Positions 9,385 to 18,235 of a stretch of 64,000 nucleotides of DNA are shown here, in pieces. The position numbers were made by a program, and so were the translations under genes. Source of the DNA: Cetobacterium sp. 2A. Lineage in GTDB: Bacteria > Fusobacteriota > Fusobacteriia > Fusobacteriales > Fusobacteriaceae. Below the pieces are notes generated by a model that saw nothing but the letters and a program-made list of their open reading frames with translations, searched no databases and had not been told where the DNA came from. Position 1 is the stretch's first letter; the number at the start of each line of letters is the position of its first letter. Where the stretch lies: the NCBI RefSeq assembly GCF_014250685.1, contig NZ_JACFAJ010000006.1, positions 1 through 64,000 on the forward strand. The letters are read 5' to 3'.

Positions 9385-10465
9385 TGGACTACCTAAGTTA
9401 GAAATAGTTTTTAAAGGCTTAGGAGTATCAGCGATAGCAAGAGGAGAAAAAGGCTATGCTGTTTTAATAGTTGAAGATGAGACAGTTGGAGATAACAAAC
9501 AAAAATATGTAACAATAAGTGATTTCACAAGTGATGAACAGAAAATGTTTAGCCCAGAAAACATTCTATTTATTAAGGATGCTTTAGAAGGAACACCATT
9601 GGCTCTTTATGTATTTAAATTAGGAACAGATGGAGAATTAACAGATTTATTAAATAAAATAAAAGGAATTATACCTCGTAATTCATGGATAGCAATTCAA
9701 ACATCTACAGCACAAAAACAAAATGATTTAGTTACTTTTGTTAAAGGAGAGAATAAAAACAATAAAAAAAGATATAAAGCTATTGTATATAAGGCTACTG
9801 CTGCTGACTCTATGCACATTATTAATCAAACTAATGAAAAGATAGAGTTTTTTGATGAAAGAGGGTTAAAGAATGGAGAGTATGCACTTTCATATTTACT
9901 TGGTTTTTATGCAGGACTATCAATGATGATGTCAGGGATAGCAAAGCCTTTAAAATTTAAAAGTGTAGTTGAACCAGAAGATCTAGAAGTAGTTATAGGA
10001 AAAGGAGAACATATTCTTTTTAATGATGAAGGAGAAGTAAGAGTAGCTAGAGCTGTAAATTCACTTGTGACAATATCTGAAGGAGTTACTGAAGAAATGA
10101 CACATATAAATACAGTTGAAAAAATGGACTTAATTTATTGTGACATATATAAAGCTTGGAACAATAGTTATAAAGGTAAGTATCCAAATATTTTAGATAA
10201 TCAAATGTTACTAATTTCATCAATCAATGGATATTTTAAAGCTTTAGCTAAAGATAAGATATTAGATCCTAACTTTGATAATAAATCGATGGTAGATATA
10301 GCATCTCAAAGATTAGCTAATTATCCAAAATGGGGAGAGGAAACAGTTAATTCCTGGGATGATGCATATGCTATGAAAATGACAGTTGCCACAAAAGTAT
10401 TTTTAAAGGGAAGTATAAAGATAACAGGAATTATGGAAGATTTCTTCTTCGATATATTCATGTAA
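9371..10465 (+). CDS. Tail sheath protein, XkdK-like
   Basis: 364 residues. Start ATG 9371 is chosen because GGGGAGG (9358-9364) is seven bases upstream. N-terminal GLPKLEIVFKGLGVSAIARG and the C-terminal KMTVATKVFLKGSIKITGIMEDF match the contractile sheath family of PBSX-like phages, in which the C-terminal strand interlocks with neighbouring subunits. The ARGEKGYAVLIVED segment is the usual first strand. The sheath contracts around the tube on injection. It is shorter than the PBSX sheath, which is normal for compact homologues, and its gene is followed directly by the tube gene. Confidence 0.92.
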   Translation: MATSNGLPKLEIVFKGLGVSAIARGEKGYAVLIVEDETVGDNKQKYVTISDFTSDEQKMFSPENILFIKDALEGTPLALYVFKLGTDGELTDLLNKIKGIIPRNSWIAIQTSTAQKQNDLVTFVKGENKNNKKRYKAIVYKATAADSMHIINQTNEKIEFFDERGLKNGEYALSYLLGFYAGLSMMMSGIAKPLKFKSVVEPEDLEVVIGKGEHILFNDEGEVRVARAVNSLVTISEGVTEEMTHINTVEKMDLIYCDIYKAWNNSYKGKYPNILDNQMLLISSINGYFKALAKDKILDPNFDNKSMVDIASQRLANYPKWGEETVNSWDDAYAMKMTVATKVFLKGSIKITGIMEDFFFDIFM

Positions 10466-10478
10466 GAAGGAGGAATAG

Positions 10479-10889
10479 ATGGCAAATCCTAAAAAGAATG
10501 ACTATTTTAATGGAAATAAAGGAAAACTTTGGGTTAATGGTGAGGAAGTTGTAACTGTAACTAAATCTAAGGCTGTAAGAAAAAATAAATATGAAGAAAT
10601 TCCAGCTCCTATTGGTGATGGAACGGTAAGGGTAAAAGTAGGAGAGACAATTGAATTTTCAGGAACATTTAAATTCTTAGGTTCAGAAAATTTAGATGCT
10701 TTTAATGAAAGTGAGGATATTGCATTAATTTTAGCAAATACAAATATATCAGGAAAAGTAACTAAAAGACTTAAATTAGATGGAGTTACATTTGATGAAG
10801 AAGTTTTAATTGATTTTGAAAAAAATAAAGTGGCAGAAATAGAGCTTTCAGGACAGGCTGAATCTTTTGAATGGTTACAAGAGAAATAA
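10479..10889 (+). CDS. Tail tube protein, XkdM-like
   Basis: 136 residues, the usual size. It starts with MANPKKNDYFNGNKGKLWVN, then EEVVTVTKSKAVRKNKYEEIP, and ends with VAEIELSGQAESFEWLQ, the XkdM/phage tail tube pattern. The protein forms the hexameric inner tube inside the sheath. ATG is preceded by AGGAGG at 10469-10474. A hairpin terminator follows, giving extra transcript control after the two most abundant tail proteins. Confidence 0.92.
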   Translation: MANPKKNDYFNGNKGKLWVNGEEVVTVTKSKAVRKNKYEEIPAPIGDGTVRVKVGETIEFSGTFKFLGSENLDAFNESEDIALILANTNISGKVTKRLKLDGVTFDEEVLIDFEKNKVAEIELSGQAESFEWLQEK

Positions 10890-10894
10890 AATAG

Positions 10895-10926
10895 AAAAGC
10901 TCCTTATTAGTAGGAGCTTTCTTTTT
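10895..10926 (+). terminator. Intrinsic (partial) terminator after tube gene
   Basis: A 9-bp stem AAAGCTCCT / AGGAGCTTT with a 7-nt loop is followed by CTTTTT. The genes continue in the same direction just beyond, so it probably attenuates rather than ends late transcription, keeping tube and sheath messages in excess. Confidence 0.75.
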
Positions 10927-10941
10927 AAAAAGGAGATGAAT

Positions 10942-11457
10942 ATGGAAAAAAAACAACCGATAACAATACAAGAATTTTTAAATAAAGTTGAAGAGAATGA
11001 AAGTAAAAAAATAAAGGTAACACATATTGAAATACCAGAACTTGGATTAGTTGAGTTTGTAAGACCTCGTGAAGGAGTTCTATTAGATTATTTAGATGAC
11101 ACAGTTAAAGCTATAGATATAACAACAGAGAAGACATTTGAAGAGGAAGAAAAAAATGAAGAGGATTTCGAAACTTTAGAAATGGAAGAAAAAAGTAAAG
11201 TTATACTTAAAATGCAAAAAGAAAATTCAAAAGTGGATATGAAATTATTAGTAAAAGCTTCTGAAAAACTTGTTTATAGATGCTGTCCAATTATGCAATC
11301 AAAAGAAGTTAGAAATAGATTTAAATTAATTTCACCGTATGAAATTCCAACTCAGATATTAGGTATGAATGCAGTTAATGATTTAGCTCAAAAATTGAGT
11401 GGGATATTTGATGGAATTAAAACTCAAGAGAAGGTGAATGAAGCAATAAAAAACTAA
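10942..11457 (+). CDS. Tail assembly chaperone, short form (XkdN-like)
   Basis: 171 residues from ATG 10942, preceded by AAGGAGATGA. N-terminal ITIQEFLNKV, THIEIPELGLVEFVRPREGV, a very acidic centre, then LVYRCCPIMQSKEVRNRFKL, match the XkdN/phage tail assembly chaperone family. The protein binds the tape-measure protein before tube polymerisation. The last sense codons AAA AAC sit in a perfect slippery heptamer A_AAA_AAC (11448-11454) directly before the stop, so a longer -1 product is expected (next entry). Confidence 0.88.
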   Translation: MEKKQPITIQEFLNKVEENESKKIKVTHIEIPELGLVEFVRPREGVLLDYLDDTVKAIDITTEKTFEEEEKNEEDFETLEMEEKSKVILKMQKENSKVDMKLLVKASEKLVYRCCPIMQSKEVRNRFKLISPYEIPTQILGMNAVNDLAQKLSGIFDGIKTQEKVNEAIKN

Positions 11458-11663
11458 TAGGAGGTAGTAAGAAGTATGGAGAGCTATTTTGGGTTTCTTA
11501 CTATCTACAAAAAGGGCATAAATTAAATTATTTATTAAATCTTGATTATGAAGACCAGGTATTCTTTAAACAAAGCATGGAAAAAATGAATGAAGAAAAA
11601 GCTCTTTATGATTATCAAAAGATGGAAGCTTTTTTAAAGGCTTTAGGAGGTGAGAAGAAATAG
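11448..11663 (+). CDS. -1 frameshift extension of the tail assembly chaperone (GT-type)
   Basis: Slipping back one base at A_AAA_AAC continues in an open frame from CTA 11454 to TAG 11661-11663, adding 69 residues: LIGGSKKYGELFWVSYYLQK, then GHKLNYLLNLDYEDQVFF, then MEKMNEEKALYDYQKMEAFL. The extension has no start codon or ribosome site of its own. In lambda G/GT and most long-tailed phages the two chaperone forms are made by just such a -1 event immediately before the tape-measure gene. Fusion length would be about 240 residues. Efficiency and any stimulatory structure cannot be judged here. Confidence 0.8.
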   Translation, partial: KKLIGGSKKYGELFWVSYYLQKGHKLNYLLNLDYEDQVFFKQSMEKMNEEKALYDYQKMEAFLKALGGEKK

Positions 11664-14008
11664 GGAACAGAGTAATAAATACAATATTAACTTTGAGAGA
11701 CAATCTTTCAGGACCTTTAAAAGCAGCTTCAAAAGCAACAGAACTTGCAAATAACCACTTAGAAAAAGCCAAAGAACAGCTTAAAAAATATGAGGGAACA
11801 ATAGCAAATGCCAATAAGAATATAGATTCAGCAAAAGCAACAATAGCAAATGCCAATAAGAATATAGATTCAGCAAAAGCAACAATAGCAAATCTATCAA
11901 AAGAGTATTCTCATAATTCTAAACAAATAGAAAAATTAAAAGCGGAAACTGAAAAGTATGACAACTTAGTTGCAGGATCAAATAATAAAGCTCAAGGTTA
12001 TAGAAAAAATTTAGAAGATACAAAACTAAAACTGAAAGAGCTTAAATTGGCACAGGAAGCTACTAAAAAATCACTAGAGGAAGCACAGAAAACAGGAGAT
12101 AAAGTAACTCTAAATAAGTTATCAAAGGAGTTTTCTAATAATGCAAAAGAAATAGAAAAAACTAAATTAGCAGCTGAAAAATATACTCAAAGTTCAAAAA
12201 TGACAGAGGAGCAAGTAGCAAGTTATACCAAACGATTAGAAACTGCCAAAAGTCAACTTCATGGATTTGAAAAAGCTCAAGAATCAAATACTGATGCAAT
12301 TGAAACAGCAAAAAAAGTAATGGTGGACTACGAAAAGGTTATTACAGAAAATAGTGAACGTTTGAATACTGCTAGAGCAAAAGTAAGGGAATATGCTAAA
12401 TCCATTGCTGAAACTACTAAAAGAACTGAAGAAGGTAAGAAAAAGCTTCAAGAATGGGGAAAATCAGCAATGAGTACTATGGATAGTATTGTAAAAAGAG
12501 CAGCACAAGCAACAGTAGCAATTGCATCTGTAGTAAGTGGATTTGCAGTCAAAGAAGGCTTTGGTGAAGCTATGAATATGGAAGGTTACAAGATGCAACT
12601 TGAAACAGCTACAAAATCAACTGAGAAAGCTGGACAATTAATGTCTAACGCAATTAAATTTGCAAACTCAACACCATTTGAAACTGGAGAGGTGGTAGAA
12701 TCTACAGCTAAAATGGAAGCATACGGAATTTCATCTAAAAGATGGTTAAAAGATGTTGCAGATATGGCTGGAGCAACAAATAAATCAATAGATCAAGCAA
12801 CTGAAGCTATGGCAGATGGTGTAATGGGTGAATTTGAAAGGCTGAAAGAGTTCGGAATAAAGAAAGAACAATTAATAGAAGCAGCAGCTAAAAAATATGG
12901 AAAAAACATTGTTTTTAATAAAAGAGGACAAATAAAAGATGAGGCAAAGTTACAGGATATTTTACAAGCTGAAATGCAAAAGAAATTTTCAGGAGGAGCC
13001 GAGAAACAAGCTAAAACAATGAAAGGGTTATGGTCAACTGTAACTGGAGTAACAAAGTCATCATTAGCTAAAATAGTAGGTATGACTGAAGATGGAACGA
13101 TTAAGCAAGGCAGTCTTTATATGAAGCTGAAAGAACAGGTAGAAAGAGTTGTGGCTGTTTTAAATAGATGGCAAGAAGATGGAACAATAGACAAGATAGC
13201 TGAAAAAGTAACTAAAGCAGTTGAAAATATGATTACATTCTTTTCAGATCTCTTTGATTTTATAAAAGAACATAGGGTATTGATTGAAACAATTTTAGTA
13301 CTTGTTGGAAGTATTTATTTAACTATTAAAGCTTTAGTAGTATTAAAAGCAATATTAACAGCTGTTTCTATAGTAATGGGGATATTAAATGGAACGCTAG
13401 CATTAACACCTTTGGGATGGATTGTTATAGCTATAGCTGGAGTTGTAGCAGCTTGTTATTTGTTATGGCAACACATAGATTCAGTTGTAAATATGTTTAA
13501 AAGTTTTTTCAAATGGATAAAAGAAATTTTAGATTTTCTTGGACCTTTTGCATTTGCTCTTGCTGCTTTAACTGGTCCAATCGGACTTTTAATATCAGGA
13601 CTATTATTAGTAATCCAACATTTTGAGAAAATAAGGGAAGTTGGAAAAAGTATGGTAGGATTTATTAAAAATATTTTTGGAAGTAATGATAAAGAGATAG
13701 ATATAACTATTGATGAAACTAAAAATTCAAAAAATAAAGTAGAAACTATTGGGAATGTAAAAACAAATACTCCTGGTGGTATTGGAAATATGGATGTTCC
13801 AGATTTAAAGGTTTCTAATAAACCAGAGCCTAACTTTGGACAAGATAAAAGATATAGCCAAGAAAAAAGTTCTACCAAAGTAAATACAACTCCTCAATAT
13901 ACAATAGTTATAAAAGGAGATGTATACGGATTTGATGACTTTAAGGACAAAGTAGCAGAAGCATTTGTAAAAATAACAAATCCAAATATATCAAATATGG
14001 TGAGGTAA
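11660..14008 (+). CDS. Tail tape-measure protein
   Basis: About 782 residues. The N-terminus NRVINTILTLRDNLSGPLK is the conserved opening of this family, but its first residues lie before the first conventional start (TTG 11693, no ribosome site). GGAGGTGA at 11646-11653 is well placed for ATA 11660, which overlaps the stop of the chaperone extension. Long helical coiled-coil repeats fill the first 250 residues. Hydrophobic segments lie at about 13275-13460 and 13545-13620, and a C-terminal YTIVIKGDVYGFDDFKDKVA is like other tape-measure tails. It sets tail length and enters the host envelope. A perfect 42-bp tandem duplication lies near the start. Confidence 0.88.
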   Translation: MGNRVINTILTLRDNLSGPLKAASKATELANNHLEKAKEQLKKYEGTIANANKNIDSAKATIANANKNIDSAKATIANLSKEYSHNSKQIEKLKAETEKYDNLVAGSNNKAQGYRKNLEDTKLKLKELKLAQEATKKSLEEAQKTGDKVTLNKLSKEFSNNAKEIEKTKLAAEKYTQSSKMTEEQVASYTKRLETAKSQLHGFEKAQESNTDAIETAKKVMVDYEKVITENSERLNTARAKVREYAKSIAETTKRTEEGKKKLQEWGKSAMSTMDSIVKRAAQATVAIASVVSGFAVKEGFGEAMNMEGYKMQLETATKSTEKAGQLMSNAIKFANSTPFETGEVVESTAKMEAYGISSKRWLKDVADMAGATNKSIDQATEAMADGVMGEFERLKEFGIKKEQLIEAAAKKYGKNIVFNKRGQIKDEAKLQDILQAEMQKKFSGGAEKQAKTMKGLWSTVTGVTKSSLAKIVGMTEDGTIKQGSLYMKLKEQVERVVAVLNRWQEDGTIDKIAEKVTKAVENMITFFSDLFDFIKEHRVLIETILVLVGSIYLTIKALVVLKAILTAVSIVMGILNGTLALTPLGWIVIAIAGVVAACYLLWQHIDSVVNMFKSFFKWIKEILDFLGPFAFALAALTGPIGLLISGLLLVIQHFEKIREVGKSMVGFIKNIFGSNDKEIDITIDETKNSKNKVETIGNVKTNTPGGIGNMDVPDLKVSNKPEPNFGQDKRYSQEKSSTKVNTTPQYTIVIKGDVYGFDDFKDKVAEAFVKITNPNISNMVR
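11798..11881 (+). repeat. Perfect 42-bp tandem duplication in tape-measure gene
   Basis: Two identical 42-bp units (11798-11839 and 11840-11881) encode ATIANANKNIDSAK twice; a third partial unit (ATIAN) follows. The repeat keeps frame and helical phase (14 residues, four heptad half-turns), so it lengthens the rod without disrupting it. Perfect identity implies a recent event. Confidence 0.95.
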
Positions 14009-14011
14009 CAA

Positions 14012-14464
14012 ATGATTTCAAGGATAGCAAATTATGTGTTAAAGGGTATGGAAATATATTTTTCAGTAGATAATAATAGAGAGATATTTAAATTACCTTA
14101 TGTTCCTCCTGATGTTGATTTTGGATCTCCTTTGGATTCTGGAACTTTTGAAACTACAAGTGGAAAAATTTTAACTTTAGTGGGAGAAAATGGCTTGAAA
14201 ACATTGACAATAGATAGCTTTTTTCCTTCTAAATTGTATAGTTGGCTTGGAAGTGTTACCTTAGCCCCACTATGTATAGATTTCTTTAAAAGACACAGAA
14301 ATAAACCATTAAGGATAGTAATTGCAAGCTTATCAATTCAGGAAAATATGGAGTGCATAATAACAGATTTTAGGTACAGTAAAAAGCATAATGGAGATAT
14401 AAAATATACCCTTTCAATTCAGGAATATATAAATCCTAATAAAATTGGAGGAAATAGTGCATAA
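14012..14464 (+). CDS. Baseplate/tail protein, XkdP-like
   Basis: 150 residues. KLPYVPPDVDFGSPLDSGTF, LTLVGENGLKTLTIDSFFPS, and PLRIVIASLSIQENMECIIT match the N-terminal beta domain of XkdP-like baseplate proteins, which pair with the hub protein encoded next. No LysM repeat follows, whereas PBSX XkdP carries one, so this is the short form. The gene starts three bases after the tape-measure stop and overlaps the next gene. Confidence 0.75.
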   Translation: MISRIANYVLKGMEIYFSVDNNREIFKLPYVPPDVDFGSPLDSGTFETTSGKILTLVGENGLKTLTIDSFFPSKLYSWLGSVTLAPLCIDFFKRHRNKPLRIVIASLSIQENMECIITDFRYSKKHNGDIKYTLSIQEYINPNKIGGNSA

Positions 14465-15410
14465 ATTAAAATTAATTCAAGGAGATATAGTAACAGATAT
14501 AACAAATATAGCTGGAAATATTTCTTTAAGTACAAGTATAGACACTTTAGGAGCTTCATTTAATTTTAGTATGCCTAGGAACTTTGGAGATTCAAATTAT
14601 ATTTTAACTGAAACAATAAAAGTTGGAGATATTATAAAATTTCAAAATGAGAGGAACCTATTCACAGGAATAATTGTAGATATGGATACATTAAAATTTT
14701 CAAAAGAAATAAAATGTTTTGATTTCTATTTTTATTTGAATAAAAATAAGGTTATAAAGCAATTTAACAGTTTGAACGCCTCCTCTTGTATAGAAAGTTT
14801 GCTTAAAAGTATAGGGGCTAAAACAGGAAAAATAGAAGCAATAGCAACATCAATTGACAAGATATATAAAAATAATACTGTCGCAGAAATAATAGATGAC
14901 ATTTTAAAAATCGTTAATGAAGAAACAGGGAAAAAATATATTCTAGAAATTGAGAATACAACTTTTAATTTGGTAAGTCATAAAAAAATAAAAGTTCAAG
15001 TAACAAATAATATATTTGGGATGCCTGCTCTTACTGAAAGTATTGCAGATATGAAAAATATTGTCCTTATTGTTTCAAATGATTCAGAAGATGAAAGTAT
15101 CTATGCTAAAGCTGAAGATAAAGAGAGTATAAAAAAATATGGAATGCTACAAGAAGTAATCGAGGTTGATCCAGATAAAGATGATATTTCAAAAGTTAGA
15201 AATATAGCTTCTCAGAAGTTAAAAGAGTTGAATAAAGTCTTAACTACTTCAAGCCTTGATGCACTAGGAAATGATGATTTAAGAGCTGGAAGGTTACTAG
15301 ATATTGAAATTAAAGAGTTCGGAATTAAAGATGAGTTTTTAATAAAAAGTTGTACTCATACTTTTCCAAAAGGTAATCATATTTGTAGTTTGGAGCTGGA
15401 GGTGAATTAA
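14457..15410 (+). CDS. Baseplate hub protein, XkdQ-like
   Basis: About 317 residues from GTG 14457, preceded by GGAGG at 14447-14451. KLIQGDIVTDITNIAGNISLS, FSMPRNFG, IIKFQNERNLFTGIIVDM and a late EEVIEVDPDK-like stretch with RAGRLLDIEIKEFG are the pattern of the XkdQ/gp27-like hub, which forms a trimeric platform for the spike and tube. It overlaps both neighbours. Confidence 0.82.
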   Translation: MHKLKLIQGDIVTDITNIAGNISLSTSIDTLGASFNFSMPRNFGDSNYILTETIKVGDIIKFQNERNLFTGIIVDMDTLKFSKEIKCFDFYFYLNKNKVIKQFNSLNASSCIESLLKSIGAKTGKIEAIATSIDKIYKNNTVAEIIDDILKIVNEETGKKYILEIENTTFNLVSHKKIKVQVTNNIFGMPALTESIADMKNIVLIVSNDSEDESIYAKAEDKESIKKYGMLQEVIEVDPDKDDISKVRNIASQKLKELNKVLTTSSLDALGNDDLRAGRLLDIEIKEFGIKDEFLIKSCTHTFPKGNHICSLELEVN

Positions 15411-15841
15411 TGAATTATCAAACAGAAATGGTTAAAATGATGAAACAAAGAGAAAATAAAGAAGTTGAATTTGAACCTTGCATTGGTAGAGTAATTAAAG
15501 CTCCTCCAGAAATAGAAATTTCAATTTATGATGGGCAAGTTATTTTATTACCTCATAAATTATATATGAATGACAGATTATATAACGATTACACAAGAGA
15601 GTTTGATATAGAAGGCGATATAACAGAGATTACGATAGAATCAACATCTAGCAGTGTAGAAGCTAGTCCAGGTCCTCATAAGCATAAACATGGGACTATA
15701 GAAGGTACTGGAAAATATAAAGCGGTTGGAACAATTATAAATACAGATACTTTAATAGTTGGAGATTATGTAAAAGTTGTTCCTACAGAAAAAGGGCAAA
15801 AGTGGTTTATAGATTCCAAATATAGGAAGGTGAAACCATGA
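15410..15841 (+). CDS. DUF2577 baseplate protein, XkdR-like
   Basis: 143 residues. CIGRVIKAPPEIEISIYDGQ, then LYMNDRLYNDYTREFDI and the OB-fold-like GDYVKVVPTEKGQKWFIDSK match DUF2577/XkdR. A His-rich strip (PHKHKHGTIEGTG) could coordinate metal at the spike tip, as in many central spikes; that part is inference. The start overlaps the stop of the hub gene and the end overlaps the next start by four bases. Confidence 0.85.
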   Translation: MNYQTEMVKMMKQRENKEVEFEPCIGRVIKAPPEIEISIYDGQVILLPHKLYMNDRLYNDYTREFDIEGDITEITIESTSSSVEASPGPHKHKHGTIEGTGKYKAVGTIINTDTLIVGDYVKVVPTEKGQKWFIDSKYRKVKP

Positions 15842-16275
15842 GTATATTTCCTAGTTTTAATGAAAGTTTAGATCTAAAAGAAGAAAATAAAAATAAAGGG
15901 AAAAAAGAGATCCTTTTTGATTTTAAAACAAAAAAAATAGTCATAGTTGATGGAAAAACTAAAGAAGCAAGTGAGATTGAACAAGTTAGACAATGGATTG
16001 AATTATTGATATTAACTCAAACTGGAAAGTATAGAGTTTATGATGATACTGGTTTTGGAATGACTGATTTATATAATTTAAGAGGGCATAGTATATTTAG
16101 TACACCTTTTGGAGTAATGGAGTTAGAAAGGGAAATAAAAGAAAAGATTCAAGCTAAAAAAGAGGTTAAAGAAGTAATAGATATTAAATCAACAAATGGA
16201 TTTAATTCTTTAAATATAGAGGTAACAGTTATATTAAAAAGTGGAGAGACTTTAACAAGTGAGGTGAGTATATAG
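15838..16275 (+). CDS. DUF2634 baseplate wedge protein, XkdS-like (gp25 family)
   Basis: 145 residues. The motif EASEIEQVRQWIELLILTQ, then TGKYRVYDDTGFGMTDL and the C-terminal strand LNIEVTVILKSG are typical of DUF2634, the gp25-like wedge protein that links sheath to baseplate. ATGA overlap with the previous gene indicates coupled translation. Confidence 0.87.
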   Translation: MSIFPSFNESLDLKEENKNKGKKEILFDFKTKKIVIVDGKTKEASEIEQVRQWIELLILTQTGKYRVYDDTGFGMTDLYNLRGHSIFSTPFGVMELEREIKEKIQAKKEVKEVIDIKSTNGFNSLNIEVTVILKSGETLTSEVSI

Positions 16276-16276
16276 A

Positions 16277-17368
16277 GTGACAACATATAAAGTTCCTACT
16301 ATAGATGAAATAGAACAAGAAATGTTAAATAGTATTTCAGATGATTATGTAAAAGATATTGGAACTTTTACGAGGGATTTAACAAGGACATATGCTATAG
16401 AATCTCATAAGTTTGAAAAAAAATTAGAAGAGTACTATAAAAAGTTAGACGTATATAATTTAATTGGCCAAGAATTAACAAGATTTGTAGAGCAAAGAAA
16501 GGGATTATATAGGAAAGCAGCTAATCCAGCAAAAGGAGTATTAACAGTTGAAGGAACTGGAGTTATAAAAGTAGGAGATTTTTTTGAAACAGAATCAGGG
16601 AACAGATATAAGGCAACAGAACAAGTTACTATAAACACACTAGGAACTGTAAATATAGAAGCAGTGAAGGCTGGTTCAAATGGAAATGTTGGAGCAAACT
16701 CTATAACACTTATTCCAATTACAATTCAAGGAATTTCAAAAGTTACAAATAAGGATCAATTAATAGACGGATATGATGAAGAAACAGATGACTCTTTAAG
16801 AGAAAGATATTTAATAGAGATTCAAAAACCCGCTACTTCAGGGAATGTATATCATTATATGCAATGGGGAAGAGAAGTTGTTGGAGTTGGAGATGTTAGA
16901 GTTTTTCCTTTATGGAATGGAAACAATACTGTTCAGATGGTAGTAATCGATGATAATAAGGTTATTGCTAATGAGGAATTGATAAATAGGGTTCAAGAGT
17001 ATGTAGATCCTAAAGGTCATGAGAATGAGACTTGGGGTACTGGAGCTGGACAAGCACCAATTGGGGCTTACTGTACGGTTATAAGTGCAACAGCAAAAAT
17101 AGTTAATATAGAAAGTTCTCTTATTTTAAAAGATGGTTATAATCTTGAAGAATTAAAGCCCCTTATAGAGCAAGAAGTAAGAGTTTATCTAAAGAACATA
17201 GCATTTAAAAGAGAGAGTGTCTCATACGCTATATTATCATCATGGATACTTAATGTTGAAGGTATTCAAGAATGGACAACTTTCACAATAAATGGATTAC
17301 AAGAAAATGTAATCATAGGAACAAAAGAAGTGGCAGTTCTAGGGAACGTGAATTTAAGTGTTGCATAA
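16277..17368 (+). CDS. Baseplate J family protein, XkdT-like
   Basis: 363 residues from GTG 16277, preceded by GAGGTGAG. YKVPTIDEIEQEMLNSISDD, AANPAKGVLTVEGTGVIKVG, ETESGNRYKATEQVTI, GSNGNVGANSITLIP, DETDDSLRERYLIEIQKPA and SGNVYHYMQWGREVVGVGDV form the Baseplate_J (gp47-like) signature. It builds the inner baseplate ring. It overlaps the start of the next gene by 11 bases. Confidence 0.93.
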   Translation: MTTYKVPTIDEIEQEMLNSISDDYVKDIGTFTRDLTRTYAIESHKFEKKLEEYYKKLDVYNLIGQELTRFVEQRKGLYRKAANPAKGVLTVEGTGVIKVGDFFETESGNRYKATEQVTINTLGTVNIEAVKAGSNGNVGANSITLIPITIQGISKVTNKDQLIDGYDEETDDSLRERYLIEIQKPATSGNVYHYMQWGREVVGVGDVRVFPLWNGNNTVQMVVIDDNKVIANEELINRVQEYVDPKGHENETWGTGAGQAPIGAYCTVISATAKIVNIESSLILKDGYNLEELKPLIEQEVRVYLKNIAFKRESVSYAILSSWILNVEGIQEWTTFTINGLQENVIIGTKEVAVLGNVNLSVA

Positions 17369-17900
17369 AATTGGAATTATAAATAATTTACATAGAGTTT
17401 TTAGAGAGGATCCATATCTTAATTCTATTTTAGGAGTAGCTGGAGAAAAATTAGATAACCTAGAAAAAAGAGCAGAGTTGTTAGGAACTGAATTTTGGTT
17501 CGATACAATGACAGCATTTGGAATTGCTATTTTAGAGAATCAAATGGATTATAAAACTATGAGTATAACACTTGATGGAAAAAGAGAAGAAATAGAAGCT
17601 AGATGGAAAACATCTGGGAAATGTGATTTAAAATTATTACGAACAATAGCTAACTCCTGGAGAGATGGAGAGGTAGCAATATTATTTACAAATGCAGTTA
17701 TAGAAATAACTTTTGTGTCAGTTATAGGGATTCCACGAGATGTTGAAGTTTTAAAATCAGCAATAAATGAAGCTAAACCAGCACATTTGCCAATAAATTT
17801 TACATTCAAATATAGGCCATGGGGAGTTGTAAAACCTAAAGTTTGGGATAGTTACAAAAAATTTACATGGGGACAACTTTTAAAAATGGAGGGAATATAA
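17358..17900 (+). CDS. Tail/baseplate protein, XkdU/YmfQ-like (DUF2313)
   Basis: 180 residues from GTG 17358 (TTG 17361 also possible). LEKRAELLGTEFWFDTMTAF and the C-terminal PAHLPINFTFKYRPWGVV are the DUF2313 pattern; these proteins connect the baseplate J ring to the tail fibres. It is placed exactly as in PBSX: XkdT, XkdU, then fibre genes. Confidence 0.82.
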   Translation: MLHKIGIINNLHRVFREDPYLNSILGVAGEKLDNLEKRAELLGTEFWFDTMTAFGIAILENQMDYKTMSITLDGKREEIEARWKTSGKCDLKLLRTIANSWRDGEVAILFTNAVIEITFVSVIGIPRDVEVLKSAINEAKPAHLPINFTFKYRPWGVVKPKVWDSYKKFTWGQLLKMEGI

Positions 17901-17901
17901 C

Positions 17902-18231
17902 TTGAAACAAACAGATACTTTAAAATTAAAGAAACCAGGTTATGATAATTTAGCTGATATAGAAGTATTGAATGAAAACTTTGATATTATTGATGAAAAT
18001 GCTAAAAAAATACAGGGAGAATTAGATGCTAAAGAGCCAAAAATAGAAGTTAAAAATAGTGGTTTTAATTTGAATAAAACTAATTTAATAGAAGATGATG
18101 AAAACAAGCTTTCTACAGCTAAAGCTGTTTTTAAATTAAAAGATACTTTAACAAAAGATTTAACAGAAAAAACTACAAAAATGACAACTACAGAAGTTGA
18201 AGAGATAATAAATAATCTCAGGGGGGAATAG
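17902..18231 (+). CDS. Tail fibre-associated protein, N-terminal baseplate-binding type
   Basis: 109 residues from TTG 17902, preceded by GGAGGG. LKLKKPGYDNLADIEVLNEN and FDIIDENAKKI are the short N-terminal baseplate-binding module seen at the start of many phage tail fibres. Here it ends early, with a C-terminal TTEVEEIINNLRGE. The final codons overlap the ribosome site of the next gene. The DNA encoding this tail recurs at 20301-20329. Confidence 0.7.
   Translation: MKQTDTLKLKKPGYDNLADIEVLNENFDIIDENAKKIQGELDAKEPKIEVKNSGFNLNKTNLIEDDENKLSTAKAVFKLKDTLTKDLTEKTTKMTTTEVEEIINNLRGE
18184..18212 (+). repeat. 29-bp repeat at end of tail gene, copy 1
   Basis: The stretch encoding TTEVEEIIN is repeated at 20301-20329 with one difference in 29. 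The two copies end two different fibre genes and lie in direct orientation. Confidence 0.85.
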
Positions 18232-18235
18232 TAGT

